A stretch of 64,000 bases of DNA from JADFQT01 sp965216025 (GCA_965216025.1 CBDCEX010000018.1:496001-560000); one strand, 5' to 3'; shown: positions 44,962-54,111, numbered from the stretch's first letter. The notes: a model not told the origin generated them from the sequence alone. Numbers and translations: made by a program.

Positions 44962-46342
44962 TGGAGGTAATCCTCGCCTGAACCCGCCGCAACCGGGCTA
45001 CCGGAGATGTAGTTGGATAACAAAATAATGGGGAACCTCATTCAAGCTTACAGGCAGGATTATAAGCCCACATTTCCCATATGGCTAAAAAGCTTTCTCA
45101 GTAATTCGTCGATGGTCTTTCAACCATTGTCTAATTATGGGCCCTTTTTGCGTGTTTCCAGCTATAATAACTCCATGATATGTCACTTTGCAGTAAGATG
45201 CCGTAGGCATCATGGAGGCACCTGATGGGTGACGGCGAAAAAGCCCCTCTCCGGCTCCAATTCAACCCCAAAGTCCGCCTGGATTTTCACGGCTCTACCA
45301 TCACCTCCGACGCTGGTCTTCTTGCCTTTCGAGAGTTTGATGATGCCTTGGGCCTTACCGAAATCGCTGAGGACTACCTCCAGGAAAGCCGTACCGGACG
45401 CAATATCCTTCACCACCTGGTTCCGCTGCTAAGACAGTCGATCTACAGCCGCTTGGCCGGCTACGACGACACCAATGACGCAGTGCGCCTTTCCCATGAC
45501 CCAGCCATGCGAGTGATCGTGGGATGGCAAGGCTCGGAGCGGAAAGGAGCCAGCACCAGTGAGATGGGCCGGTTCGAGACGGAGTTCCTGACCCAAGAGG
45601 ACAACCTGAAGGGGCTGGCACGAATAAATACCCAGTGGGTGGAACGAGCTATGGCCCATACCCTACACCGGCGAGTAATCCTGGATATGGACAGTTCCGA
45701 GAGTCCAGTGCACGGCCAGCAGGAGGGAGCAGCCTATAACGGCCACTTTGAATGCGTCTGCTATCACCCTCTCTTTCTGTTCAACCAGTTCGGGGATTGT
45801 GAAGCAGCTAAGCTACGGTCAGGCAACGTCCACAGTGCCGATGATTGGCAAGAAGTCCTTGATCCGGTGGTGGAGCGTTATTTGACAGCAGCGGTCAGGC
45901 TGCTGTTTCGTGCTGACGCCGCCTTCGCCAAGCCGGAGATATACGATTATCTGGAAGCAAGAAACATCGGCTACGCCATCAGGCTGCGGTCCAACCAGGT
46001 GCTGCAGCGGGAGATAGCGCACCGGCTAATACGGCCTACGGAGTGGCTTTCCCCGAAGCCCATCGTCTCCTATCATGACTTCGTCTACCAGGCCCAGAGC
46101 TGGAACGTTGCTCGGAGAGTGGTCTCTAAGGTGGAGTGGCACCAGGGAGAACTGTTTCCCAGAGTGGGCTTCATCGTCACCAATCTGAGCTATCCAAACA
46201 TCGGGATAGTCCGCTTTTACAATGGCCGAGGCACCGCGGAGCAATGGATAAAAGAAGGCAAGTACGCCCTGAACTGGACCAGGTTGTCCTGCCACAAGTT
46301 CGTGGCCAATCAGGTCAGGCTGGAGTTGTTCGTACTGGCTTA

Positions 46343-47505
46343 TACCAATTCTGAATAAAGAGGGGAGAGAAAGAGTAGGAGGATGGTGTATGTAGTGGAG
46401 ATAAAATGAAGGGAAAATAGCCAAGGAGTGAGGGACGAAGGGATGGGAAAAGGAGTGAAAGTTGACTGGCAAGAAAGCAGCGAGGAATTGAAACAGCTTT
46501 ACCAGAAAGAGGTACATCCCCAACGGCGTACCCGACTGCAAGCCTTCTGGCAGCTGAGCCAGGGGAAACGCATTCAGGATGTAGTGGATACGACCGGGGC
46601 ATCCTACCGCAGCATGGAACAGTGGCTCAGGTGGTATCGACGAGGTGGACTTGGCGAAGTTCTGAGACGGGTGGTAGGGCACCAGGCCAAGGGCAAAAAG
46701 CCCTATCTAAACCCGCTGCAGCAAAGAGCGCTGGTGGCCAAGGTGCAACTGGGCCAGTTCCGGACGGTCTGGGATGCAAAGGAGTGGGTCTGGGGACGCT
46801 GGGGGGTGCGTTATACCTATAAAGGCATGTATTCCCTGATGAAGGGGCTTGGGCTGGGGTTGAAAGTCCCCCGACCCCATTCCGATAAAGCCGATGCAAA
46901 ACAGCAGATGGCCTGGAAAAAAGGGGCCTACTGGATGCCTTGGGCCAGGCTGGAATGACTACTGCCTCCCGGTTATGGCACTGTGACGAGATGCGTTTTG
47001 GTCTCTGGGGGCAGGTGCGGCGGCGCTGGGGTCTGAAAGGGAAGAAGATTATCCAGCCGATGCAGATCGTGTTCCGTTGGAGCTATTTGGTGCTGGCGGT
47101 GGACGTGGGGCGGGGTGAACTACACTGGGGGTGGTCCCAGGGCATGAACCAGCAACAGTTGGTTCCCATATTTGAGCAGTGGCCCTATGGATGGGGTGGT
47201 GTGGGATGGAGCCCCCAGTCACAGAGGTAAACTCATGGGCCAGCTGGGCTTTGGGCGAATATCTCTACCGGCCTACTCGCCGGAGTTGAATCCAGCGGAA
47301 AGGGTCTTTGAGGAAGTGCGCCGGCACATTGAAGGAGAGGTATATCCTTCCCTAGAGGCCAAAAGGTCGGCCATAGAACACCTGCTGCGGCAACTGAAGG
47401 CTGACAAACCACGCTTAAAGCGGCTGATAGGTTGGGACTGGCTCCAGCGGGCTTTGGCTCAACTTCCCAACGCTTAACTCTGCCGCTTATAAACAGAATT
47501 GGTAT
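46343..47505 (+). mobile_element. IS630-like element inserted in the IS1380 gene
   Basis: About 1163 bp, with ends TACCAATTCTG (46343) and its complement (to 47505), each next to a TA (46341-46342, 47506-47507), as expected for IS630/Tc1 elements. It is a different family from the copies at 15145 and 31275. Confidence 0.85.
46428..47477 (+). pseudogene. IS630-like transposase with two frameshifts
   Basis: Three overlapping frames together make one transposase: (1) ATG 46443, MGKGVKVDWQESSEEL, with HTH GKRIQDVVDTTGASYRSMEQWLRWYRRGG; (2) from ~46920, LWHCDEMRFGLWGQVRRRWG (first Asp region); (3) VVWDGAPSHRGK (second Asp) and LPAYSPELNPAERVFEEVRRH (Glu). Breaks are at an A6G4 run (~46917-46926) and near 47185. 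Either the copy is dead or the homopolymers were misread. Confidence 0.85.
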
Positions 47506-47721
47506 TACAACCTGGGCAACTCCATGAGAAGGCTAGCCTTACCGGAGGCAATGAAGCACTGGTCGTTGACCAGTCTGCAGACCAGGATGATCAAGACTGG
47601 AGGACGGTTGGTGCGCCATGCCGGAAGGCTGGTGTTTCAGCTTGCTGAGGTGCTCGTGAGCCGGGAAATGCTAGGCGGAATACTGGAACGAATTGGTCGG
47701 CTTAGGCTGGCTCCTGGCTAG

Positions 47722-48073
47722 TCCACTTTAGGAGCGTCGGGATTGGTTACGGTTACGGGGTCGCACAGGGCAAAAGAGCTTCCCAAGGGCGAGACTTGGG
47801 CGTAGACAAGCGGTTTGGGGCTTTTACGCTTGGCAGTACAGTGGTTGCCCTATGAAAGCGGGGACTTTGAGTGAATCAGGCCGCATCAGACCGCATTTGA
47901 CGCCCTTGGAATGCGGGATTATATTTGGCGGTATCCCCGCGGGAGCTATATCCAGGAAAGGTGGTTTGATCTGGGGAATCCCGGATAAGAGGTTCCCCAC
48001 GCTTTCCCCGAGTAATAGTCTTGCCGATTTCGCCTAATTCCCCGTTGATTAGCCGGGGTTGATTAGCAGTTCA
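47722..48073. other. Intergenic stretch after the IS1380 gene
   Basis: Likely includes the 3' end of the IS1380 element. A CCCCG/CGGGG hairpin at ~48040-48058 may terminate the MBL hydrolase gene. No gene seen. Confidence 0.4.
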
Positions 48074-48943
48074 TTACAGAGGCTGCCAGCGGCGCTTATC
48101 GCCCTCCCGCACCACCCTTCCTACTTGCTTGCCCGGAGGGAAGTGACCGGCGGCCAGGATCCAACCCTCTTTTTCCGCCTGGTCCAGTAGTTTTTCCCGA
48201 CTGGCCGCGCTCTGCGACTTATCGTAATCGACGCTGGCGCACCAGCTGGGCTCGGACACCTGGGCGATGGTGTGGAGCAGGTCTCCCACCACGGCGCCCT
48301 TCTGGCCATTGGAATCGATCAGAACTACCTGGTGCCCCACCGTGTGTCCGGGAGCGGGCAGCACTGAGACCTCATCGGTGACCGCCTTGGGGCCGTCGAT
48401 TATGTCCTGTAATCGCAGGCGACGCAGGGGTATGATCTGCCGCTGAATGTAGGGAGTCTGCTCCAGCCTTTCCGGCTCGGTGAAGTAATCGTAGTCGGGT
48501 TTGGGAATCCAGTACCTGGCCCGCCGAAAGTTGGGAGCCGGCATGCCGCCGGCGTAGCGCAGGTTCCAACCAACGTGGTCCGCATGAAGGTGGGTGTGAA
48601 CCACGAAATTGACCTGATCCGAAGGTGAAACATTGGTGTTCTGGGTGTTGTCCGGCGGTTGCAGTACGTTGCTGACCACCTCATACAGATTGCCAGTCAA
48701 GTTACCCCGCTCCGGATGAGGTCCGGGACCCATGCCGGTGTCCACCAGGATAGTCTTGCCTTGCGACATAACCACAAAGGCGCCGTAGTATAGCTGAAGC
48801 ATCCCGTTTTCCAGGGTGTCCTGGTAGGCCTCCCAAGCCGATTCCGGAACGTCGGGGAACATGGCCGAAGGCTCCCTGGGCGGCGGGACCATGTCTAAAA
48901 CCGCGGTAACTTCCACATTACCTATCGTCGCTTTCTCCGCCAT
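48074..48943 (-). CDS. MBL-fold metallo-hydrolase
   Basis: A 289-residue metallo-beta-lactamase-fold protein with the zinc motif HTHLHADHVG (residues ~116-123), the later metal His in LPAPGHTVGHQ, the bridging Asp in VVGDLLHT and the final His in AAGHFPPG. The N-terminal part (LYYGAFVVMSQGKTILVDTGMGPG) is typical of quorum-quenching-lactonase or related hydrolases. The substrate cannot be assigned. Its start lies close to a 12-bp minisatellite that separates it from apt. Confidence 0.9.
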   Translation of the reverse strand: MAEKATIGNVEVTAVLDMVPPPREPSAMFPDVPESAWEAYQDTLENGMLQLYYGAFVVMSQGKTILVDTGMGPGPHPERGNLTGNLYEVVSNVLQPPDNTQNTNVSPSDQVNFVVHTHLHADHVGWNLRYAGGMPAPNFRRARYWIPKPDYDYFTEPERLEQTPYIQRQIIPLRRLRLQDIIDGPKAVTDEVSVLPAPGHTVGHQVVLIDSNGQKGAVVGDLLHTIAQVSEPSWCASVDYDKSQSAASREKLLDQAEKEGWILAAGHFPPGKQVGRVVREGDKRRWQPL

Positions 48944-48997
48944 AATGTTCTCCTTCTAATCTTTGCTTACTATCTAACCCAATAGCCAAGTGGTACA

Positions 48998-49093
48998 GTC
49001 CAGGGGATAGTCCAGGGGATAGACCAGGGGATAGACCAGGGGATAGACCAGGGGATAGACCAGGGGATAGACCAGGGGACAGACCAGGGAATG
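48998..49093. repeat. 12-bp minisatellite, eight copies
   Basis: Eight units of GACCAGGGGATA (first two with GTCC, the last two with small changes) lie head to tail between two genes. Such an array can change length by slippage. It is upstream of the MBL hydrolase and downstream of apt. Confidence 0.95.
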
Positions 49094-49167
49094 GAACCGA
49101 GCCGGCGTGGAATTAAGCAAGGCTCACCTCTACGGCATGGCGAGAATCAAATGCTCTTCGAAGAATC

Positions 49168-49680
49168 CTAATACTGCAACAGCGAGAATATATCGTAGCC
49201 TTTCAACCGTTCCCGGCCTCCCAAATCCATCAGCTCAATCACCAGCCCCATACCGGTCACTACTCCCCCGCAGCCCTCCACCAACCGGGCGGCCGCCATC
49301 AGAGTTCCGCCGGTAGCCAAAAGGTCATCCAGCACCACCACCCTTCCCCCTGGCTCGATATCGTCGACGTGGATCTCCAATACATCGGAGCCATATTCCA
49401 GCGAATACTGAGCCGAGATGGTAACGCCGGGCAGCTTGCCCGGTTTGCGCACTGGAACAAACGGCTTGCCCATCCGGCAGGCCAGTGGCGCGCCAAACAA
49501 GAAGCCGCGCGATTCCACCGCCACCACCGTATCGAAGGAATCCTGGGAAAACCGGTCCACCAATCTGTCTATTGCGTAGTTAAAAGCCCGAGGGTTCCTG
49601 AGTAAGGGGGTAATATCCCGGAAGAGGATTCCCGGCTCCGGAAAGTCCGGTATATCTCGGATGTAGTTCCTCAAATCCAC
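49168..49680 (-). CDS. apt: Adenine phosphoribosyltransferase
   Basis: A 170-residue type I phosphoribosyltransferase of usual length. The start DLRNYIRDIPDFPEPGILFRDITPLL is diagnostic of Apt, VESRGFLFGAPLA contributes to the adenine pocket, and VVVLDDLLATGGTL is the PRPP-binding loop. It salvages adenine to AMP using PRPP in the cytoplasm. It is monocistronic as far as I can see. Confidence 0.97.
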   Translation of the reverse strand: MDLRNYIRDIPDFPEPGILFRDITPLLRNPRAFNYAIDRLVDRFSQDSFDTVVAVESRGFLFGAPLACRMGKPFVPVRKPGKLPGVTISAQYSLEYGSDVLEIHVDDIEPGGRVVVLDDLLATGGTLMAAARLVEGCGGVVTGMGLVIELMDLGGRERLKGYDIFSLLQY

Positions 49681-49959
49681 TATCGGTTTATCATCTCGTA
49701 AAGCCGGGGCCCTACCTTACCTCATGCCCCGAAGGATTTGCATCTGGGGGTTTTGCCGCTGGGGTGTTGCGGGACCCGGCCTCCGGTAGCTAATGGTGAC
49801 TATCTAGGTGAGGTGACTATCTAGGTGACTATCTAATGGACCGGCCGAATCCAAGAGCAGTTTAGTTTAACCGACCCCCGACGTCAAGATTTAGCCTAGC
49901 TAGAGGAAGCAGTTGGGAAACCGCCAAAAATAGAGGTTTTTCCCTAGGCGGATAAAATT
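49681..49959. other. Intergenic region with short repeats
   Basis: Contains a short direct repeat of GTGACTATCTAG (49795-49835), but no gene. The region continues into a MITE. Confidence 0.45.
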
Positions 49960-50145
49960 CAGGGCAATCGCGTCTTAATCGCCCCCAGGTTTGGGACAGT
50001 GGCTCTTTGGGGTCTGACGAGTCCCGGAAGTCTTTCGATCTTTACGTGTTATAGTCAAAATAGCTGGGAAAGCATCGGAATATCTACCATTCGCTAGCCT
50101 TCTGTACCGAAGTTCGAAAAGGCAGTTTTAGACGCGATTGCCCTG
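49960..50145. mobile_element. 186-bp ISAs1-type MITE beside the tuf promoter
   Basis: Ends are CAGGGCAATCGCGTCTTA and its complement, the same as the ISAs1 element at 28426. It is flanked by a perfect 10-bp duplication GGATAAAATT (49950-49959, 50146-50155). The interior has no gene. The right-hand duplication overlaps the first bases of the -35 box of the following promoter. Confidence 0.93.
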
Positions 50146-50153
50146 GGATAAAA

Positions 50154-50182
50154 TTGACTTTTGCCCAGGCCTTCAATATACT
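50154..50182 (+). promoter_or_regulatory. Sigma-70-type promoter of the tRNA-tuf operon
   Basis: TTGACT (50154-50159), a 17-base spacer and TATACT (50177-50182). The first tRNA-like sequence begins ~84 bases on, and tuf follows without a visible terminator. Confidence 0.85.
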
Positions 50183-50265
50183 TTTAGCGTAACCACCGAG
50201 CTGTGTGAATGGTCCCGTGTCTTCGGGGCCATTTTCTAGTGTGGCGGGGGTCCAGCCTTCTCAAT

Positions 50266-50337
50266 ACCCCTGTGGCACAATGGTAGCGCGGTCGACTTGA
50301 AATCGACCGTTTAGGGGTCCGAGTCCCCTCTGGGGCT
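50266..50337 (+). tRNA. tRNA-like sequence with UGA anticodon, atypical
   Basis: The cloverleaf has a D-arm with GG in the loop, a perfect five-base anticodon stem (GTCGA/TCGAC) around CTTGAAA giving anticodon UGA, and a perfect T-stem (AGGGG/CCCCT). By code this would read UCA Ser, but real tRNA-Ser has a long variable arm and this one has five bases. The acceptor has mismatches at 1:72 and 6:67, the T-loop is TCCGAGT instead of TTC, and there is no encoded CCA. It is either a decayed tRNA or an unusual one. It sits directly ahead of tRNA-Tyr. Confidence 0.5.
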
Positions 50338-50434
50338 CTTGAAGCAGTTCCCAACCCAGGCCCGCCGGAGACGCTTTCCTGGGATAAGGCTTCCTGGGGC
50401 AGAAGGCTCCGCGACAGGTGGGCGAGGGGTACCT

Positions 50435-50522
50435 GGAGGGGTGGGTGAGCGGTTAAAGCCACCAGACTGTAAATCTGGCCTCCGGAAGGAGTTCGTAGGT
50501 TCGAATCCTACCCCCTCCACCA
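50435..50522 (+). tRNA. tRNA-Tyr (GUA)
   Basis: Perfect acceptor GGAGGGG/CCCCTCC with encoded CCA, anticodon loop CTGTAAA (GTA) on a clean stem, and a long variable arm (CCTCCGGAAGGAG region) as required for tRNA-Tyr. It is the second gene of the tRNA-tuf operon. Confidence 0.95.
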
Positions 50523-50558
50523 CTTCAGCTAACGGAGAAATAATCCCGGGCGAATCGG

Positions 50559-50633
50559 GCCCAGATAGCTCAGCGGTAGAGCACGTTCTTGGTAAGAACG
50601 GGGTCGGCGGTTCAATCCCGCCTCTGGGCTCCA
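50559..50633 (+). tRNA. tRNA-Thr (GGU)
   Basis: Acceptor GCCCAGA/TCTGGGC with T discriminator and encoded CCA, anticodon stem GTTCT/AGAAC around TGGTA giving anticodon GGU, normal T-arm. A tRNA-Tyr/tRNA-Thr pair before tuf is a common bacterial arrangement. Confidence 0.95.
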
Positions 50634-50680
50634 GCGTCACCCATATCACATCACCGATATCATAGGAGAGATTACGCTAG

Positions 50681-51865
50681 ATGGCAAAGCAACGCTTCAA
50701 CCGAACCAAGCCCCACGTGAATGTGGGCACCATTGGGCACGTGGACCACGGCAAAACCACCCTTACCGCCGCAATCACCAAGGTCCTGGCGGAGAAGGGA
50801 TTGGCCAGCTATCGGGACTTGGATAGCATTGACAACGCGCCAGAAGAAAAGGCTCGGGGCGTTACCATTGCGATCGCCCACGTGGAATACGAAACCGAGA
50901 ACCGCCACTACGCCCACGTGGACTGCCCCGGTCACGCCGACTACATCAAGAACATGATCACCGGCGCGGCGCAGATGGACGGCGCCGTCTTGGTGGTGAG
51001 CGCTCCGGACGGCCCAATGCCCCAGACCCGGGAGCACATTCTCTTGGCTCGCCAAGTGGAAGTGCCGCGGATTCTCGTCGCCTTGAACAAGGTGGACATG
51101 ATGGACGACGAGGAGCTGCTGGAGCTGGTGGAACTGGAAGTTAGGGAGCTGTTGAGCCGCTACGAGTTCCCCGGCGACGACACTCCCATCGTTCGGGTCA
51201 GCGCCCTCAAGGCACTGGAAGGCGACCCAGACGCGGCACAGGGAATTCTGGACCTGGTCGCGGCCATGGACGACTACGTTCCGGTCCCCACTCGCATCAC
51301 GGACCGGCCCTTCCTGATGCCCATTGAGGACGTCTTTGGAATCAAAGGGCGCGGCACCGTGGTGACCGGTCGGGTGGAGCGCGGTTCCTTGAAGCAGGGC
51401 GAAGAGGTCGAAATTATCCGGTTCGGCGATGTCCGAAAGACAGTCGCCACCGGACTGGAGATGTTCCATAAGTTGCTGGACAGCACCGAGGCCGGCGACG
51501 CCGTGGGCATCTTGTTGCGCGGTGTGGACCGGGATGAAGTGGAACGAGGCCAGGTGGTGGTCAAGCCCGGCTCCATGAAGCCCTACACCCAGGCCGAGGC
51601 CGAGGTATATATCCTGAGCCGAGATGAGGGAGGACGGCATACCCCCTTCTTCCCCGGGTACAAGCCTCAGTTTTACATCCGTACCAGCGACATCACCGGT
51701 GAAATTCAACTGCCGGAAGGGGTTGAGATGGTGATGCCTGGGGACAATATCAAAATGACGGTGAGCCTGGTAACCCCCGTTGCCATTGAAGAGGGCCTCC
51801 GATTCGCCATCCGCGAAGGCGGCCGTACCGTAGGCGCTGGGGTGTTCACCAAGCTGTTGGATTAG
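50681..51865 (+). CDS. tuf: Elongation factor Tu
   Basis: A 394-residue GTPase of normal length with G1 GHVDHGKTT, the switch I segment ARGVTIAIAH, G3 DCPGH, G4 NKVD and all three domains. It delivers aminoacyl-tRNA to the ribosome. An AGGAGA-like site precedes the ATG. The switch I residues IAIAH differ slightly from the usual ITINTAH-type sequence, which is a group-specific change rather than a defect. It is followed by rpmG, four bases on, in one operon. Confidence 0.98.
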   Translation: MAKQRFNRTKPHVNVGTIGHVDHGKTTLTAAITKVLAEKGLASYRDLDSIDNAPEEKARGVTIAIAHVEYETENRHYAHVDCPGHADYIKNMITGAAQMDGAVLVVSAPDGPMPQTREHILLARQVEVPRILVALNKVDMMDDEELLELVELEVRELLSRYEFPGDDTPIVRVSALKALEGDPDAAQGILDLVAAMDDYVPVPTRITDRPFLMPIEDVFGIKGRGTVVTGRVERGSLKQGEEVEIIRFGDVRKTVATGLEMFHKLLDSTEAGDAVGILLRGVDRDEVERGQVVVKPGSMKPYTQAEAEVYILSRDEGGRHTPFFPGYKPQFYIRTSDITGEIQLPEGVEMVMPGDNIKMTVSLVTPVAIEEGLRFAIREGGRTVGAGVFTKLLD

Positions 51866-51868
51866 ATA

Positions 51869-52039
51869 ATGGCGAGAAAAACAACCGATGCCCGCCAAAT
51901 CATCACACTGCAGTGTGGTGATTGCCGAGAGCGTAATTACTCCACCGTGAAGAACCGACGCAACGATACCCAGCGCATGGAGTTGCGGAAGTACTGCTCG
52001 CGCTGCCGGGGACATAAAGTCCACCGGGAGACCAGGTAA
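51869..52039 (+). CDS. rpmG: Ribosomal protein L33
   Basis: A 56-residue ribosomal protein of the zinc-ribbon type: two CxxC pairs (CGDC and CSRC) separated by ~24 residues, and a basic tail (RGHKVHRETR). It is placed between tuf and secE as in many bacteria. ATG 51869 begins three bases after the tuf stop. Confidence 0.93.
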   Translation: MARKTTDARQIITLQCGDCRERNYSTVKNRRNDTQRMELRKYCSRCRGHKVHRETR

Positions 52040-52044
52040 CCGCC

Positions 52045-52290
52045 ATGGCCAGGGCATCGACAAGACGCCCCACGCCGCCGGTGGCGCCCGGGGCTGTGAG
52101 CCGTGTCAACCCGATCACCTTCCTGCAAGAAACGGTTTCTGAACTCAGGAAGGCGGTTTGGCCCAGCAAGCAGGAAACGGGCCGCCTTACCGTAATTGTG
52201 ATCGTCCTGGCGGTCGCCGTCGGTGTTTTCCTGGGCGGGCTGGACCGGTTTTTTGACTTTTCCTTCGTTAATGTGATCTGGAAAATTTAG
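52045..52290 (+). CDS. secE: Preprotein translocase subunit SecE
   Basis: An 81-residue protein with an extended N-terminal tail, the conserved amphipathic motif FLQETVSELRKAVWPSKQE and one membrane helix (VIVIVLAVAVGVFLGGLDRFF). It is the small clamp subunit of the SecYEG channel in the inner membrane. Position between rpmG and nusG is the classical one. Confidence 0.95.
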   Translation: MARASTRRPTPPVAPGAVSRVNPITFLQETVSELRKAVWPSKQETGRLTVIVIVLAVAVGVFLGGLDRFFDFSFVNVIWKI

Positions 52291-52356
52291 GCCCTCCATC
52301 GGCCCGCCCGGCGGCCTCCGCTGGACCTTTCCGGCCGATAAGTGGGCTCTATTGTT

Positions 52357-52935
52357 ATGACTACTAGCGAAACATTTGAGACAGAAGAAGAAAACCTATC
52401 CCAGTGGTTCATCGTCCATACCTATTCGGGGCAGGAAGACCTGGTTAAGAAAAACCTGGAGCTGCGGATTCAGAGCTTGGACATGCAGGACCGGATCTTC
52501 CAGGTTGTGGTACCTACCGAAGAAGAGGTAATATTCAAGGACGGCCAGCGGCGCTCGGAACGGCGCAAGCTGTTCCCCGGTTATATCCTGGTCCAGATGC
52601 ACATGGACGACGAAAGCTGGTACGTGGTGCGCAACACCCCCGGAGTTACCGGGTTCGTATCCACCGAGGACGAAAAAGACACTCGTCCCAGGCCGGTGCC
52701 GCTGGAAGACAGTCAGCTGGAATCCATCCTCAACCAGACCCAAGCCAGCCCGACGCGGGTTAAAATTGGCTTGGAGCGGGGCGACACAGTTCGTATCAAC
52801 GAGGGACCCTTCGTTGATTTCATCGGTTCGGTTAACGAGGTAGATGAAGCCAAAGGTAAGGTTCGGGTGATGGTCTCCTTCTTCGGAAGGGAAACGCCGG
52901 TGGAGCTGGACTTCCTACAAGTGGAAAAAGCCTAA
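52357..52935 (+). CDS. nusG: Transcription factor NusG
   Basis: I take ATG 52357 (MTTSETFETEEENL); a GTG 15 bases earlier is possible. The ~192-residue protein has the NGN domain (WFIVHTYSGQEDLVKKNLELR, RRKLFPGYILVQM, WYVVRNTPGVTGFV) and the C-terminal KOW domain (GDTVRINEGPFVDFIGSVNEVDEAKGKVRVMVSFFGRETPVELDF). It binds RNA polymerase and couples transcription to translation or Rho. It lies ahead of rplK with ~28 bases between. Confidence 0.96.
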   Translation: MTTSETFETEEENLSQWFIVHTYSGQEDLVKKNLELRIQSLDMQDRIFQVVVPTEEEVIFKDGQRRSERRKLFPGYILVQMHMDDESWYVVRNTPGVTGFVSTEDEKDTRPRPVPLEDSQLESILNQTQASPTRVKIGLERGDTVRINEGPFVDFIGSVNEVDEAKGKVRVMVSFFGRETPVELDFLQVEKA

Positions 52936-52963
52936 GCGAAGAAGGGGATTTCGGGGGCAGACG

Positions 52964-53392
52964 GTGGCAAAAAAGGTACGGGCTATCATCAAGTTGCAGC
53001 TGGAAGCGGGCAAGGCCACTCCCGCGCCTCCGGTGGGCCCGGCGTTGGGTCAGCACGGCGTCAACATCATGACCTTTGTCAAGGAGTACAACGAGCGTAC
53101 CAGCAGAGAGTCCGGTTCCATTGTGCCGGTACACCTCACCGTGTATGAGGACCGGTCCTTTACTTTCGTCACCCGAACCCCGCCCGCCTCGGATCTGCTG
53201 CGACGGGCGGCCGGAGTGGAAAAGGGCGCCGGTAGCTCCCAAGACGGAAAAGTGGGCCAAGTCAGCCGTCAATCGCTGCGGGAAATCGCCGAAAGCAAGT
53301 TCAAGGACCTGAACGCCGGCTCCGTGGAACAGGCCATGAACATCATCGAAGGTACCGCCCGCAGCATGGGCATTGAAGTGGAAGGGGATTAA
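52964..53392 (+). CDS. rplK: Ribosomal protein L11
   Basis: A GTG-started 142-residue protein beginning AKKVRAIIKLQLEAGKATPAPPVGPALGQHGVNIM, the invariant N-terminal region of L11, with the C-terminal rRNA-binding domain (TPPASDLLRRAAGVEKGAG, VEQAMNIIEGTARSMGIEV). It belongs to the GTPase-associated centre of the large subunit and regulates its own operon in other bacteria. The rplA gene starts two bases after its stop. Confidence 0.97.
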   Translation: MAKKVRAIIKLQLEAGKATPAPPVGPALGQHGVNIMTFVKEYNERTSRESGSIVPVHLTVYEDRSFTFVTRTPPASDLLRRAAGVEKGAGSSQDGKVGQVSRQSLREIAESKFKDLNAGSVEQAMNIIEGTARSMGIEVEGD

Positions 53393-53394
53393 GG

Positions 53395-54111
53395 ATGCCT
53401 AAGCACAGCCGCAGATACAATGATGCCGCCCAAAAGGTAGATGCCGAACGGTTGTACCAACCCGAGGAAGCTATTGATCTGCTCAAGGAGCTGTCCAGCG
53501 CCAAGTTCGACGAGACCCTGGAGGTCCATCTTCGCACCGCCGCCGACACCCGGCACGCCGACCAGATGGTCCGCGGAGTCGCGGTCCTGCCCCACGGTTT
53601 GGGCAATCAGGTGCGGGTGCTGGTGTTTGCCAGCGGCGAAGCGGCGGATATTGCCCGCCAAGCCGGGGCCGATTACGTGGGCGACGATGAGCTAGTGGAG
53701 CAGATAGAAGGCGGTTGGCTGGACTTCGAAATAGGTCTGGCGGTGCCCGACATAATGCCAAAAATCGCCCGCTTGGGGCGCATTTTAGGCAGGCGGGGAC
53801 TGATGCCCAATCCCCGGGGCGGAACCATGGTTCCGCCCCGGGATTTGCCCCGGGTGATAGAAGAAGCCAAGGCCGGCCGTTTGGAGTACCGAACCGACCG
53901 TACCGCGATAATTCACGGCCGGTTCGGCAAGGCCAGCTTCGAGCCCCTGGCCCTGCTGGAGAATCTTTCGGTATTGATGGACGCCATTGTCCGCTCGAAG
54001 CCAGAGGCAGTCAAAGGCACCTTCTTGCGGTCGGCTTATTTGACCTCGTCCATGGGGCCCAGCGTGCCGGTGGACATTTCCAGCCTGCAGGCCCTTAAAC
54101 CACCGGAATAA
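53395..54111 (+). CDS. rplA: Ribosomal protein L1
   Basis: A 238-residue protein with KHSRRYNDAAQKVDAERLYQPEEAIDLLKEL at the N-terminus and the L1 signature GRRGLMPNPRGGTM. It binds 23S rRNA at the mobile L1 stalk and its own mRNA. The gene is in tandem with rplK, as usual. Confidence 0.97.
   Translation: MPKHSRRYNDAAQKVDAERLYQPEEAIDLLKELSSAKFDETLEVHLRTAADTRHADQMVRGVAVLPHGLGNQVRVLVFASGEAADIARQAGADYVGDDELVEQIEGGWLDFEIGLAVPDIMPKIARLGRILGRRGLMPNPRGGTMVPPRDLPRVIEEAKAGRLEYRTDRTAIIHGRFGKASFEPLALLENLSVLMDAIVRSKPEAVKGTFLRSAYLTSSMGPSVPVDISSLQALKPPE

Larger units (their letters stand above)
45225..47721 (+). pseudogene. IS1380-type transposase gene, split by an IS630-like element
   Basis: The 5' part (45225-46340) encodes an IS1380-family transposase start (PKVRLDFHGSTITSDAGLLAFREFD), RLAGYDDTNDAVRLSHDP, the catalytic LDMDSSESPVHGQQEG, FRADAAFAKPEIYDYLE and NGRGTAEQWIKEGK. 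It breaks at FVLAYT. After the inserted element the frame resumes as YNLGNSMRRLALPEAMKHWSLTSLQTRMIKTGG to the stop at 47719-47721. Joining at TA gives the expected family sequence (LAYNLGN). The terminal repeats of the IS1380 element itself could not be fixed with confidence. Confidence 0.88.

Noticed and set aside
44953..44969. 17-base palindrome around the prepilin peptidase start codon
   Set aside because: It could hide the start, but the match is short and may be chance.
48998..49093. Possible CRISPR array
   Set aside because: Units are 12 bp with no spacers, and no cas genes are near; it is a minisatellite.
50672..52063. Long minus-strand open frame over tuf
   Set aside because: It is the antisense of the strongly conserved tuf and rpmG genes and shows no family features.
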